Shown: in pieces, positions 11,780 to 24,000 of the stretch
Layout of the letters: each line of letters begins with the position of its first letter
How positions within the stretch are numbered: the first letter of the stretch is position 1
Source: Volvariella volvacea V23
Taxonomy: Eukaryota; Basidiomycota; Agaricomycetes; Agaricales; Pluteaceae
Assembly: GCA_000349905.1 (NCBI GenBank)
Contig: KB722766.1
Location: 197,059 to 261,058, forward strand
Length of the DNA stretch: 64,000 nt
Reading direction: 5' to 3'
Made by a program: the position numbers and the translations under genes
The notes under the pieces: model-generated
The model's database searches: none
The model's input: the letters and a program-made list of their open reading frames with translations, nothing else
Told to the model about the DNA's origin: nothing

Positions 11780-12088
11780 GATCGATGTCTTAGTTTGAGG
11801 TGTCAATTCGATGGATAACATCCGCTGCAGATTGTTGTTTTAACGTGACTATTTGTCTGAATAGAATGAAAGATCGATTGGACAAATCTTTCGAAGTGAT
11901 GCCATGGGGTATAGTCGAAATGGAGTATAGGCTCAGGCATTATGAATACGTAGACGTTCAGCAGCCAGACAGCATATATATAGTCCATAACAGGCATGAT
12001 GTCATTTCCACAAGGATAGGAGAATTTCCACAGAGATATGAGACGACAGAGAAAACGAAACAGCGCGGACACTGACTATATGGACTGG

Positions 12089-13544
12089 CTATGTCGACAG
12101 AAATTTACGCACTTCAACTTCAACATCGTACCTGAATAAACTGTCATTGATTGACTCAGGCAGCTTACCTGCGAGGTTTCATGGAAACTAATGAGTTGAC
12201 AATTAACAAGATTGAGGCGTTCCGCACTCACAGATCAACCACATAGCCCAATCTCTCAACTTTTCTTGCCACCATTTCAATTTCTTCTTTGCATCTCCGC
12301 TCCTTTTTGCCCAGTCCAAGATTTTGCGTACGCGAGGTATTCTGATTCGCTCGTATGCACTAGCAGCCTGCTTGAGTACAGCGCTCGAGTAGTCAGTACC
12401 GCCCCTACTGTAGTGTTTCAATAAGAGGGCGATAGCAACTGCATCTTCCACAGCGCAGGAAACGCCTTGTCCTGAATCAGGAGGCATTGCATGTGCAGCA
12501 TCTCCGAGTAGTATCACCCTTCCTGAGGGGGAGCACCAGTGCTGCAATCTGGTGACTACATAGCGAGGCAAGATGAGGAGCTTCCGCCTGTCGGTCGGTA
12601 TCTCTGAATCTGAACTACACGCCATGTTGATGATACTGGTGTAGATAGGGGAATCTGGCGTATCATAAGGGGATATCCAAGCGCCATGTCGTTCGAGTAG
12701 TTGCGCTCCGATCACATGAGGAGGAGTGTCAAGCGGTGGGGGAGATGGTGATTCGTAGATAGACCACCACTGAAAGAGGTTGGCATTGTCATTGTCAGAA
12801 TGTGGGGAACACATCGAGTAACCGAAGAATCCATGGGATCCGAAGACCATGGTGACGCCTTCTTGCTTCAGACTCTTCTTGAAGGTTTCTGAGAGTAATG
12901 TATAAGGGATGAATCCCCCTACGCCTGTTAAGCCGCTAAAGGGAGTCAAGTTGAGTGACAATTGACGATAATGATACTCAAACTTACTCGTATTCAGCAG
13001 GGTATTGACCAGAGAATATACACTCCCGGATAACGCTCCGCACTCCATCTGCGCCAACAACAAGGTCCACGTTTTCCACGGAACCATCTTCAAATTCGAT
13101 TTCCACGCCCTCCTCGTTTTCCCTTATGTCCTTCACCCTCGCTCCCCAGACAGCCACGCCGGAGGGGATGTCCTGCAGTAAGGCCTCATGCACAGCAGCT
13201 CTTGGGAGCATGAGTTGGCTGTGTCCGTATCGTTCTTTCCTTCCGCTCCACAAACAACCCAACTTCACGCCTTTGGAGTTACGAAAAGTCATCTCTGCGC
13301 CAGGGAACCCACACTCTTGAATGTAAGTAGCCGCGTCAGGGGAGAGGGAGGCGATGGCACGAATTCCATTAGGAGCTAGGCCAAGACCAGCACCAATGAT
13401 AGAAGTCGTAGAGGTGGGCGAACTGTGAGATTCGTATATCTTGATCTCAACGTTGGAGTCGTGGGCGTCGTCAATGAGGTGTTTCTTGAGAGCGTGATAT
13501 GCAGCAAGGCCACCAATCCCAGCTCCGACGATTGCAATCTTCAT
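12089..13544 (-). CDS. FAD-dependent aromatic-type monooxygenase
   Basis: Group A flavoprotein monooxygenase of the salicylate hydroxylase / zeaxanthin epoxidase type, which uses NAD(P)H and O2 to hydroxylate or epoxidise a substrate. Exon 1 (13544-12988) starts MKIAIVGAGIGGLAAYHALK, the dinucleotide-binding GxGxxG. The DG fold motif is VDLVVGADGVRSVIRE, and the second FAD motif is GRVILLGDAAHAMPP followed by GQGVSCAVEDAVA. Exon 2 is 12935-12232. Two more small exons are proposed, 12187-12169 (19 nt) and 12131-12089, giving the C-terminus SMKPRRYDVEVEVRKFL; the sum is 1,323 nt, 440 aa. Without them the frame runs on to a stop at 12203. The extended form matches family length and its DVE-containing tail, but requires a 37-nt intron. 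It is the left-most gene of the metabolic block. Confidence 0.88.
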
Positions 13545-14112
13545 GTTTCTGGTGTAAGTTGAAGTGTTGAAGTACAGGGCGACGATTTTGCATCCTTGTA
13601 CCTGTCCTTATATCCTTCGAGTTGTCGATCTTGAATACATTTCTATACTGACTCCGCAGCAGCTATCAATTCGAGCCCTGTGCTTCGACACGTCATCCAG
13701 GCGGCACACACTACAGCACTAATTATATCTTGAAAAACTTGCCTATAGATACTAGCGCAGCAGGGGAAGTAGAGAACATTGCAGTGCCCCTGCAGCAGCG
13801 GTGATCCCAAGGTTGCCAGCCGGCCCAAAAATCCGATTACTCCACCCTACAACCTTGCAAGCCGCAATGTGTCGTGAACTCAGTGCTACCATTAATTCAG
13901 CCCCCCCATCAAATACCTAGGACCTTGAGTGATCAGTAAAGAGTCGAGAATGCTTGGATGTGGACTCGACGGCCCATCGCATGCTCAGCTCGGTAAACTC
14001 CGGCATATTTTCAACCGGAGTCCCCACTCAACGAATTCAAGGATTGCGTTCTCCTCTGTTCTCCTTGTTGGATCCTTAGGCAGGGGGTTACCCAAACTGA
14101 CACGAGTACGCT
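13545..14112. promoter_or_regulatory. Divergent promoter, monooxygenase / thioesterase
   Basis: 568 nt between two start codons that face away from each other (FAD monooxygenase at 13544, thioesterase at 14113), so both promoters must lie here. No operator motif is recognised. Open frames inside are short. Confidence 0.45.
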
Positions 14113-14678
14113 ATGGCAGATAAGGAGGCGAGGAATCGTCGGCGTTCAGATTATGTATTTTTTCTTACCTATCGGACGAGATGGTGCGTCTCCTGTAGTC
14201 CCCAATTCCGTTTTCTAAATTGTCCAAACTATATTCAGGAGTGACAACGACCAGTATTCGCATATGAACAACTCTATCTACTATCATTTGTTTGACTCCA
14301 TTGTCAATACATATCTCATCGAGGAATGCGACTTGCAACCTAACAAATCACCTTTAATTGGGCTAGTAGTCTCTTCGTTTTGTCAGGTAAGCCTCTCTAT
14401 GGTTTCTCATGCTACCTTGCACCAACGAAATCCTTAAGTTCTTCTCCCCCGTATCGTTTCCTGAAGTCCTTGACCTGGGATTGTGTGTAACTAAGCTGGG
14501 CAACAGCTCCGTTACCTACGAAGTGGGTGTGTTTCCACAAGGGAAAGACATGCCTGCTGCAGTGGGTGGCTATACCCACGTTTTTGTAGACAGCCAAAGC
14601 AGGAAGAGTAGAGAAATAGCGCATGAGGTGAGGAATGGCCTCGTCAAGCTTGTTCGATCAAACAAGTCGAAGTTGTAG
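14113..14678 (+). CDS. 4HBT-family acyl-CoA thioesterase
   Basis: Small hot-dog-fold thioesterase of the YbgC/4-hydroxybenzoyl-CoA type. Three exons (14113-14183, 14239-14386, 14439-14678) give 152 aa. The first intron splits the Trp codon before SDNDQYSHMNNSIYYHLFDS, the family signature: Asp-x-Asp-x-x-x-His-Met-Asn, with the catalytic Asp. The C-terminal strand reads AVGGYTHVFVDSQSRKS. The enzyme would hydrolyse an acyl-CoA or aryl-CoA thioester; its substrate is not predictable. It faces away from the FAD monooxygenase and sits upstream of an NLR. A role in the local pathway is inferred from position only. Confidence 0.85.
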
Positions 14679-14944
14679 TTCACAGTGGCAATTCAAAAAT
14701 GCATGAGTATGCACCCAAATTCCCCGCAGGGATAAGTAACTGATAAGGTTGAGGTTGTCCACCTTCATTCCCAAATGGAGATCATGAGTGATAGGCGCCC
14801 AGTATGTGGTCATGTGTCAAGGCATGCGCAGTACAGCTTACAGCATGCTGTATACCTTCAGAGAGCAACTGCGCCTGTCCAACGCTCATATCCGAGTCAT
14901 TCATAGATCGCTGCAGGCGCTCCTTCTCCCCTTCTGTACCCGAT

Positions 14945-17900
14945 ATGGTTGAGGACAAGAAGCGGTATGGCATTGAACATACAGGTGCACAACTTCCTGC
15001 CAGTGATACCTCGACATCGCAAAGTTCGTATGCTACGAAACCATCTAACTATATGCCTACTGACTAATTTATCAAGCAATAGAGAATTCCTCAAGCACAC
15101 AGGATGCCGGGAGCGGCTACTTCCAATCAAATGCATCCATTTGGAATACAGGAAGCATCGTAAACAATGTCGCGAAGGATGTGAATTACAACTACTATTC
15201 CGAATCCTGGGAAGGTGCACTTCATTAATATAAGGTTTTGACACTTCCTGAATGGCATTTATTAGCTGCGCCAAGGCTGAAGCTCCTTCAGCGTATCTGC
15301 TCAAGGGCGATGTTCAATGGAGATGTGAGAGCCGATGCACCCAGATGCCATCCAGAGACACGTAGATCAATCGTTTCTGATATAAAACCATGGGTAACGG
15401 ATATCTATTCAGCAAGCTACATCCTCTGGTTAAAAGGGCCGGTTGGGACGGGCAAGTCAGCCATCGCACGGCGTGTCTGTGAGGAGTTCCACGAAGAAGA
15501 CCCCCGATTGCTCGCCGGAAGTTTCTTTTGGAGGCATGACAACGACCGCAACTCTTTGAAGAGATTTGCGCCGACAATCGCATACCGTATTTTAGTGGTC
15601 ATGCCGGAGGCCGGGAGAATTATCGAAGAGGTCATTTTGCAGGATCCTTCTGTACTCGATATGACGCCCGAGTACCAATGGAACGCTCTTGTCGTCAAAC
15701 CCCTCTATCGAGTTTTATCCATGGGTGTTACACCAAGCCAACGTTCGTTAATTGTAATTGACGGCCTTGATGAGTGTGATACCCCCTCTAGCCAGCGACA
15801 ACTCCTTTACCTTCTCACTTCGTTCTCTCGACACCGTGGCCTGGCCCAGTACATTGCCTTCCTAATATGCAGCCGCCCAGAATCGCATATCGAGTCAGAA
15901 ATGGATCTACTCGCAAGTGAGAGCCCCTCTCATTTCCGTCCTCATCTCATGCTCTGTGAGAATGAGGAATCGCGTGACGATATGCGACTTATTCTCACAT
16001 TGAGCTTTAATCACATTTCTCGACGCCGCCGGTCAGTTATTAGGGGCCAACAGTGGCCTCCTGAGGGTACGATTGATCGCATCATCTACCTTGCCAACGG
16101 ACAGTTTATTTATACACTCACCATTATTCGATGGTTGGAGGAGGATGACGGACATCCTATTCATAGACTCAACTGCATCTTCGACGCACCCTGCGATGAG
16201 AAGACACGTGCGCTTGCCCCACTAGACAAGTTATACAATCTCATACTCTCCTCAGCATGCTCTAAGCCTGCTGGAGATCTGGTTGTCCCATCCTTGTTTT
16301 TTATCACAGGTCGTTCCCTTTGGCATATTCAAATGTTGGAATTGCGCAAGCTGAGTGGCTTATTCGAGAAGGATTGCGATTATCTTCGACTCGTTCTGCA
16401 GCCGCTGCATTCTGTTCTCAGAATGCCGGAAGAAGATCGGGGCTTTATTGACATCTACCACACTTCCTTCATTGAATATCTACGCGACCGCTCGAGAAGT
16501 GGTATTTATTACGTGCTCGGTGGTACCGTGCTGAGCTTCGTTTTATCCAAGGCACTTAAATGGGCAAGTGTTGATTGCGAGCCCGAGGAGCAACGCTTGA
16601 CATCATGGCTGCAAATTCCACTCCCTGAAGTGATCGTCAATCGGCAACTCGTTGATGCCCTCACACAATTGGATGCCAGAAAGTGGCTACGGGAGCGTCT
16701 TTTGTGGTTGCAGAATGGGATCAACATACGCGGTATCCATCAGAAGTACACAGTGTTTCGACAATGGATTATATATTCTGCACCGGAGGGGCATCAAGTG
16801 CGTAATATTCCTTGTGCTAGACGTGAATCCATTGCTGATTCTCCGATAGCAGGTCATTCTTAGAAATTATCCAGAAGACCTCTTCCCGACTAACAACACC
16901 AGCTATATGCGTGCTTATGCATGGCATCTGCTGTGTAACTGGGTCGAGGACTTCCGATCGAGAATGTTAACGCCTCGAGAGACGATCTTAATGTTGTCGG
17001 CCCTCTTTGCGTTCGCTATGGAAAAATATGACCCAGTACAAAGCACTGGAAAACAGTCTCAATGGACCCTTTATCAAGACAGGCTAGAAAGGATCAGCTG
17101 CTACTCTCGGATGGCATGCCTCCTTCCGATCGAGGTGCACAATTGCATGACTCAGAAAGTCCTTCACTACGAACTCGAGGCTTTGCATTTTATGAACAAG
17201 TATAACTGGGAGCGGTTCATGACGGCGATACTTCCTTATCCCTTCTCTCAGTATCCTACTCGAGCCCTGCCTACAGCTGGAACCGAGATAATTGAGTCTA
17301 TGTTTACGCCTTTGGACGTATTATGCATTTTATCCGCATCGGATTCGTTGGACAGGTCTGTGGTCATTATGTTGTATAGGGTCTCATTCGGATCAGAGCT
17401 AATTTCGTCAAACAGATCACTATTCCTCCGATGCATTAAGATCATACGTGAAACCCAAATGACTATTTCAATTTCTCGGAGGACATTGATAGTGCTTAGA
17501 GGCGTCGTAAAATGGTCCTCCGGCGTGGAGCACTTTCATGAACACCTCGATGTGCGCGACGATATTTTGTGGTTCATTGAGGTAGGAAGCGGTCTGCCTT
17601 CAAATTTCATTTCATCGTCCTGACTCGTCTTGAAAGCAATTTGGGGACGTGACTCCAGTTCCCCTCTTGACCCACTGGCGAAACTTAGAATGTCTGCCTA
17701 TCCCAGACTCGGCATCAATTGTGGACCTCTCGGCGGTAGACGAAGTATTGACTGAGTATCAGATGGGTGGTTGCAAATGCGATGAAATTCTACATTTCCA
17801 ATCGAAATCACTTTCCAGGCCCCCAAAGCAGGTTTACAACAGGTCAGCCATTTTTTGATATTTCGAATCATATAGGTAACACCTCACCCGACAGGAACAT

Positions 17901-18015
17901 GCCAGGTGCAAAACCAATATTGAAGACGAAGGATAAGAGGATTTTGCGCTCACTGCGGCAATCTTTGTCAACTGAAGTTGCCGAAAAGAGCCGCAATCAG
18001 TCTCAGCACTGCTAG
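14945..18015 (+). CDS. NACHT-domain NLR (STAND NTPase), intact
   Basis: Fungal NLR-like receptor, a STAND ATPase expected to oligomerise on stimulus and trigger a downstream effector, often heterokaryon-incompatibility-type death. Six exons (14945-15023, 15083-15214, 15266-16797, 16853-17581, 17637-17842, 17895-18015; 2,799 nt) give 932 aa. No known effector fold is seen at the N-terminus, only about 70 residues with the short stretch IWNTGSIVNNVAKDVNYNYY. Walker A is GPVGTGKSAIA (residues 128-138) and Walker B is LIVIDGLDECD (about 230-240), followed by FLICSRPESHI. The NACHT helical region ends around YHTSFIEYLRDRSR. The C-terminal half has no WD40, ankyrin or TPR repeats. It sits between the thioesterase and a flavin monooxygenase gene. 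It resembles the broken NLR at 0.5-3.5 kb in domain plan, but its C-terminus differs. Confidence 0.9.
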
Positions 18016-18445
18016 AAGCCACTCCAACTCCGGTCCAGACGTTACTGCGAGGCCATTTCCTTCCTCTAGACATCACCCATATACTAATAAACCAAAGAGG
18101 CGAGGCCACAACTCGGATGTACATCAGTTCCCTGTTAACAAGCTTTCATGACCATGACGACCTTGCAAATGCTAATCATCACGAATAGCCAGACGGGCAC
18201 GACAGGTATTCAAATATCATGATGTAGGAGTTGTATTATTAGCTCGCATTTGATCCTCGGATAAATTTGACTTCATTCTCGTATGCAACACCGCCCAGAT
18301 CCCAGTTTCTCAAAGTAACACCCATTAAGCGTTCAAGTTCCCATGTCAAAAGCTACCCGACATTGCCTCTAGACAAAGGTGCGAGGCGGGCATACTTCAG
18401 TCTCCAACTCATCCTCAGCTTAACCAAAGCAAGAAGTGGCCACTT
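18016..18445. other. Intergenic, NLR 3' end and FMO promoter
   Basis: 430 nt between co-directional genes. It presumably holds the NLR 3' UTR and the flavin monooxygenase promoter; no specific site is recognised. Confidence 0.35.
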
Positions 18446-20945
18446 ATGACTTTCCAAAGCGACAGACTCCCAACTCTCCAGAAACTTGGGGTGACGCTAC
18501 CCGATGATGTCAATGCGGTGCAGGTTGCCTCTAAGTGGCTTCAAGACTTTTCCGAAGTCATTTCTACCAGACGCATCACAACACTGTCGAATCTCTTCCT
18601 TGAGGACGCTCTCTGGAGAGATCTTCTGGCCTTGACTTGGGACTTCAGGTGCTTCGATGGTCTTGAGAAGATTCGGCACTTCTTAACCGACAGACTCGAG
18701 GAAGCGGACTTTAAGAAACTCCAACTTAGGAACTTTGTCAATTTTCAAAAACCCTTCCCCGACTTAGCATGGATTATAGGCATGTTCGATTTTGAAACGC
18801 GAGTCGGAATTGGATCTGGCGTGTTTCGCTTGGTTCCTACTTTGGATGGTACTTGGAAGGCGTATACCGTGTTTACGAATCTAGAAGACTTAACAGGCCA
18901 CCCGGAGAGGATAGGCTCGCGGAGGAGCCACAGTATTACCCCTGGATACCAGTGGTTAGAGAATCGTCGGCGAGAAACGGAATTTGAGTCTAGCGCACCT
19001 GCGGTGTTAATTATTGGTGGCGGGCATTGTGGTTTGGAGCTCGCAGCCAGACTCAAAGCGTTGGATGTGACCAGCCTCGTAGTCGAGTCGGAAGCAAGGG
19101 TTGGAGATAAATGGCGTAAACGCTACGATGCGTTGTGCCTGCATTGGCCTGTCTGTGAGTCGCAATCAGCGCATCTATCTGTACTGTCACTACTAACCCA
19201 GCAAGATAGGGTACGATCATATGCCATACATTCCGTAAGTTTCCATAATGACCCTGTCTTCGAGATATCAATGCATACATAGGTTTCCACCTTCATGGCC
19301 AGTCTACTCCCCAGCGCCCAAGGTACGCATCAGATGCTATTGACATCATGAAACCTCGGCGCCAATTCTGTTCTGATAATCCCCAAAGATTGCAGATTGG
19401 ATTGAGTCTTACGCTAAGACGTTGGAGCTCAACGTTTGGACGTCGTCAACAGTAACACAAGCACGACAAATTGAGGGAGGGAAGTGGTCCGTTAATATTC
19501 GGCGAGGTGACAGTCAACGACAACTTGTTGTTAACCACCTCGGTACGTGATCCAAAATGAAGGATCTTTATTACTTTGCTGACTCGAAGCAGTCTTCGCC
19601 ACCGGTTTAGGAGACAAACATCCTAGGGTGCCGAACATTCCTGAAAGGGTGAGTACGGTGCGATAGGCGAATTGCTTGAGCCATGGATTGAATTTTCTTA
19701 TAGGAGGAGTTCGAGGGCGAGACCTTGCATTCATCTCAGTACAAACGAGCTCAAGACTACCTTGGGAAGAAGGTGGTGGTTATCGGGGCAGGGAACTCAG
19801 GTACTACCTTCAGCGTTTACTCTGTTTGATTTTCTAACATTATTGTATAGGGCACGATGTAGCAGCAGACCTTGCTAATCACAACGTTGGTGGGGAAATT
19901 TCCTGAATAGTATACGGCTCGACTGGTTACTAACTCGAATGCTAGATGTTACAATGTTTCAACGAAGCTCAACCTTTGTCATGAATATCGACCGGCATTG
20001 GAAGTTCTTGGGAGGAGGTGGGTATAGCTCTTTAGCCAAATTCCAGCAACTTAACAATTGTGGAAGCTCTTTACTCGGAGGCATCTCCCCCAACGGATAT
20101 TGCGGATAGACTATTTGCTTCAATGCCTCATGCTCTTCAGGCTGGCGGGATGTCTCAGCGAGCTACAAAGGCCATCGAAGCTGATTACAAGTAGGTGTAC
20201 ATGGATTGAATCCCCAAATGTGCACATAACGATAGTAGGGATACACTCGATGGTCTTCGGAAAGCTGGCTTCAAGCTCAACAGCGGCATCAATGGAACTG
20301 GAATACTTTTACTTCTGAAACAGAAGGGTGGTGGTCACTATTTCGGTGCGAAATTGTCACACGACCGGAACTGAACAATCTGACGAGTTCTACACAGATA
20401 TTGGCGCGAGCCAGCTAATCATAGATGGAAAGATCAAGATCAAGAGTGACGCGCAGATCTCGGCGTTTACTAAGAGTGGTCTTGCTTTTGACGATGTTTC
20501 TACCCTTGATGCTGATGTCGTTATTTTTGCTACTGGGTAAGCCGGTGGTTTAGTCGCTCAACAAGACAATCTCGTATTAATTGTGGCCGTTTAGGTTGGG
20601 CGATTTAAAACAACCGATTAAAAAAATATGTGGCGACGTCGTCGCCGAGCAGACAAACCCATTGTGGGGAATAAATGATGAGGGGGAGTTCAACGGATGG
20701 TATCGCGAGCTCGGTCTTCCCGGTTTATGGTTTATTGCAGGTATGAACAAATTTGCGGAATTATGAATAGCGCCTCAGAAGTAGAAACATAGGCCCTCTT
20801 CAGCTTGCACGGTTCCATTCAAAGCACGTTGCACTTCGTAGGAGTTCAATTGTTCCTTCAAATGCGCTGATTATTGACGTCCATCACAGAAATCAAAGCC
20901 AAAGAAGAAAACCTTTTTGGTACACGTTACACTTTAAGCAAGTAG
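18446..20945 (+). CDS. Flavin-dependent monooxygenase with NTF2-like N-terminus
   Basis: Class B (YUC/FMO-like) flavoprotein monooxygenase that binds FAD and NADPH and oxygenates nitrogen, sulfur or carbonyl carbon; substrate unknown. Fourteen exons sum to 1,812 nt (603 aa): 18446-19154, 19210-19234, 19283-19322, 19389-19542, 19590-19648, 19704-19800, 19851-19889, 19946-20017, 20067-20190, 20239-20345, 20398-20536, 20595-20740, 20793-20837, 20890-20945. Residues about 20-150 look like an NTF2-type cone fold. The FAD motif VLIIGGGHCGLELAARL is at about 187-203, the FATG motif VFATGLGDKHPRVP at about 311, the NADPH motif VVVIGAGNSGHDVAADL at about 347, and a second ATG motif near ADVVIFATG. The C-terminus RFHSKHVALQIKAKEENLFG is typical. 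Short open frames hide this gene in naive ORF searches because its exons are so small. It converges on the NRPS-like gene, whose stop is 59 nt away. Confidence 0.93.
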
Positions 20946-21004
20946 TAAAGAATAGCATGGGTGTAACAATTCAAGGGGATCTACCTGCAGCCAACATAGT
21001 ATGA

Positions 21005-24000
21005 TTACTGAATCTTTTCTCCTATTTCCGGATCACTACGATAGTCGGTGGAGGTTGGCGTGGTTGGCGAAGCAAGAGACTCGCTGGACGAGCTACGAGA
21101 GACAGATGGTGAGGTTGAACTTTGGAAGGTATTTTCGTCCATAGCTGCAATAACATGGGAGAAGTACTTGTAGAGTAACTCGTCTGAAATTCTTCCAAAG
21201 TCCACAGCAGGCGTAATCCCTTTTGTCTTGGAGATGTCGAGTGTTGGCCAAGTATTGGATGCCCCAGCCTCAATGCAGCTGCGATAAAACTGCAACAAAG
21301 ACATGGCAGGAAGGATATCAGTGTTCCCACTGCTTTCCTCCACGAGTCTAAACCACTCTTCTGGGGGAACGGCTCGAATGGCACCTGCAGTTGAGCTGAC
21401 GAACGAATTAAGAATTTCAGCCCATGGAATCGTCGTGGGGTTTTCCAAATGATAGTATACAGGCTGCTGAGAATAGGTGCCGGCATGGAAAATCAAGTCG
21501 ATTATGCAGCTTGCCGCGACATCAACTGGTAGCCAGCGTGCATCCTATGAAGTGATTAGGTGATACTGGATACGCATCCTATGGGAGTATACTTACCAGG
21601 AATTGGTCAGGTATTGCATCTAGCATGAGACTTGTTCTGAACAACGTAGGAATATATTCCTTTGAAGACCAATGTCCATCCATAGTAGATCCAGAGAGCT
21701 GTCCTGCACGAATAATAGATGCGTTAATTGCCCCTCCCTCGCAAGCCTGGTGGATCAACCGCTCTGCAACAAACTTGGACTCTGCGTAGCCACGATCATT
21801 GGACGTGAGAGGATCATCGAAAGCATCTTCAGAGATTGGTGTGGAGGAATTTGATATCCTTGAGCAGCTCCCTACGGCTCCTATGGATGACATGAATAAC
21901 AGACGAGGTGATCGACCACGGCGTTTAGCGCATGAAGCAGCTAAGTCGATCAAATTTTTGACTCCTGCAATATGTGTCCCCTCGAACATATCCAGCTCCC
22001 AGTTGAAATTGAGTTCCCAAGCAATATGAACAATATGCGTTATTTCTGACTGAACCTAGAACAAAGCTGAACGAAGAGTGGAGACACTACGGAGTCGCAA
22101 ACGTTACCTGCTGCATAACAGATGTTCCTATGTCCAAGTTCGGGTGTGAAAGGTCGCATGAAAGGCACTGCACTTTGGAATCGTAACTGGCTGCATCAAC
22201 AGTAAGTCCTCGTGCTTCAAACTGTGGAAGATGTGACGATTTTATCGGTCCCCGATGAAGGCAATATATGCGTGATACGTCGTCCCGTGAGGTTAATTCG
22301 TGAAGAATGTGGCATCCTAAACTACCAGTGCCCCCAGTCAAGAGAATCGAGTGACGGTCTGGTCGCGGCTGATCCGGCGGTCTGTACAAAGAACCGAAGT
22401 TCGTCGAAAATTTCGCGATGCAGTTTTTAAGTCGCGTTCGCTTTTCTTGATCCTGGTCATGGGGTACCTGTCCATTGTGAACGTTATTCGCATATTGTAT
22501 CAGTGAGGAGATGGTCGGGTGAGCGTAGATGACATTATAGGGCACACTTTTGCATCCCCCAAGTATTGATAGGAGTTCATGTCGGAGTTGTACCGAATGA
22601 AGTGAATCAAGCCCTATCAGAATCATGGTAATAACTAGTCCAGGTTTACGTGCAATAGCATACTCACCAGCCTGGAAGAAGTTTTCTTCGTCATTGAGAT
22701 GTCGGCCTGCAACCTTATACACAAATTGTCGAATTGCATTTGATAAGATGGCGGATTGTGGCTCGTGAGGTGTCGATGCTAGCTCGAGGCGCATATATGC
22801 GCTTTCGATCTCCTTTGCATAGCGTGACAGTGTCTCTGCAGTACGTATTGTGCCTTTATCTGTTTTGGCAACTGACTTTTTGCGATGAACTATCAAGACC
22901 ATTTCTCTCAGTAATCTCGAATGTGATGGCAGTCTTGCGTTAGCGTGTTCGATTGTTGGCCAGATTTCATCCACAAAGGTTGTGGGATCAAGGGCTTCCT
23001 CCTGGAGTGCAGGTAATATTAGAACACCATTAAATGGCTTTCCACTTCCGAAAACAATAACGCTGGATATCTTGGGGTCGACAAGCAGCATCGATTCTGC
23101 TTATTTGTTAACAATATGAAATTCAGGTCGCGCATTAACGCACCTAGTTGCCTGTTGTCAGTCTTTTCTCCTGTGCTGAGGACAGTCTGGTTGAAGGGTT
23201 GGAGCGTGATGTACAGCAATACTCGTTTAAGACCTACCACTGCATCTTTACGACCAACATGTTTCCAAAGCCCTACATTGAAATCAATACGAGACCAGGA
23301 GGAGCCGAAGTATTATTAAATACCTGGAAGCCTGGGGTGTGGCATCCATAGACCGTTGCTGGCAAATCCCTGCGGATCTGCGCAATTGATAACGGCGGGT
23401 CTGCCTCCAGATCCAGGCTTGTCATGCAATGAGAATAAGCAGGGAGCATGTCAAACAAAGGCGTACGGAGACAATGAGGTGTCTGACAGGCGTCTCGTCT
23501 ACTGGCACGAAATGGAGGGTATACTTGTTCTCTATCGGGCGGATGTATTCCCAATCATCGAGGTGGTTATCAGAAGGAAAGTCGAGCTGGCTGAGTACGC
23601 TGAACTCCGAACTGACGAGGTTATCTGAGAAGACGACAATGCACTTTTTCGAATGAGCACATACGTTCCAAAAACGCATACAAGCGGCACATTATGCTGA
23701 ATTAAGTGCTTAGCAGCTGCACGTTCTATCGGTGCACCACCAAAGAATATGCGTCGGCAAGCAGTTAAGGCGGAAAGATCTGCGTTCAGGCTGTGTGCAA
23801 CTTCCTCTAAGACAACTGGTGGAAGGAAGCAGAGAGCACCAGGCAACTTGCGGACGTGTCTAAGCAGGGCATCCCCATTCAATGGTTGCCTCATGCGGAC
23901 AAAAGTGGGTATGACCCCGGAACCAATTGGCCATCGCGTGAACGTGTAAAATCCCATTCCCTTTCACAAGCATCGTTAAGCGATTAGGCGTACACCAGAA

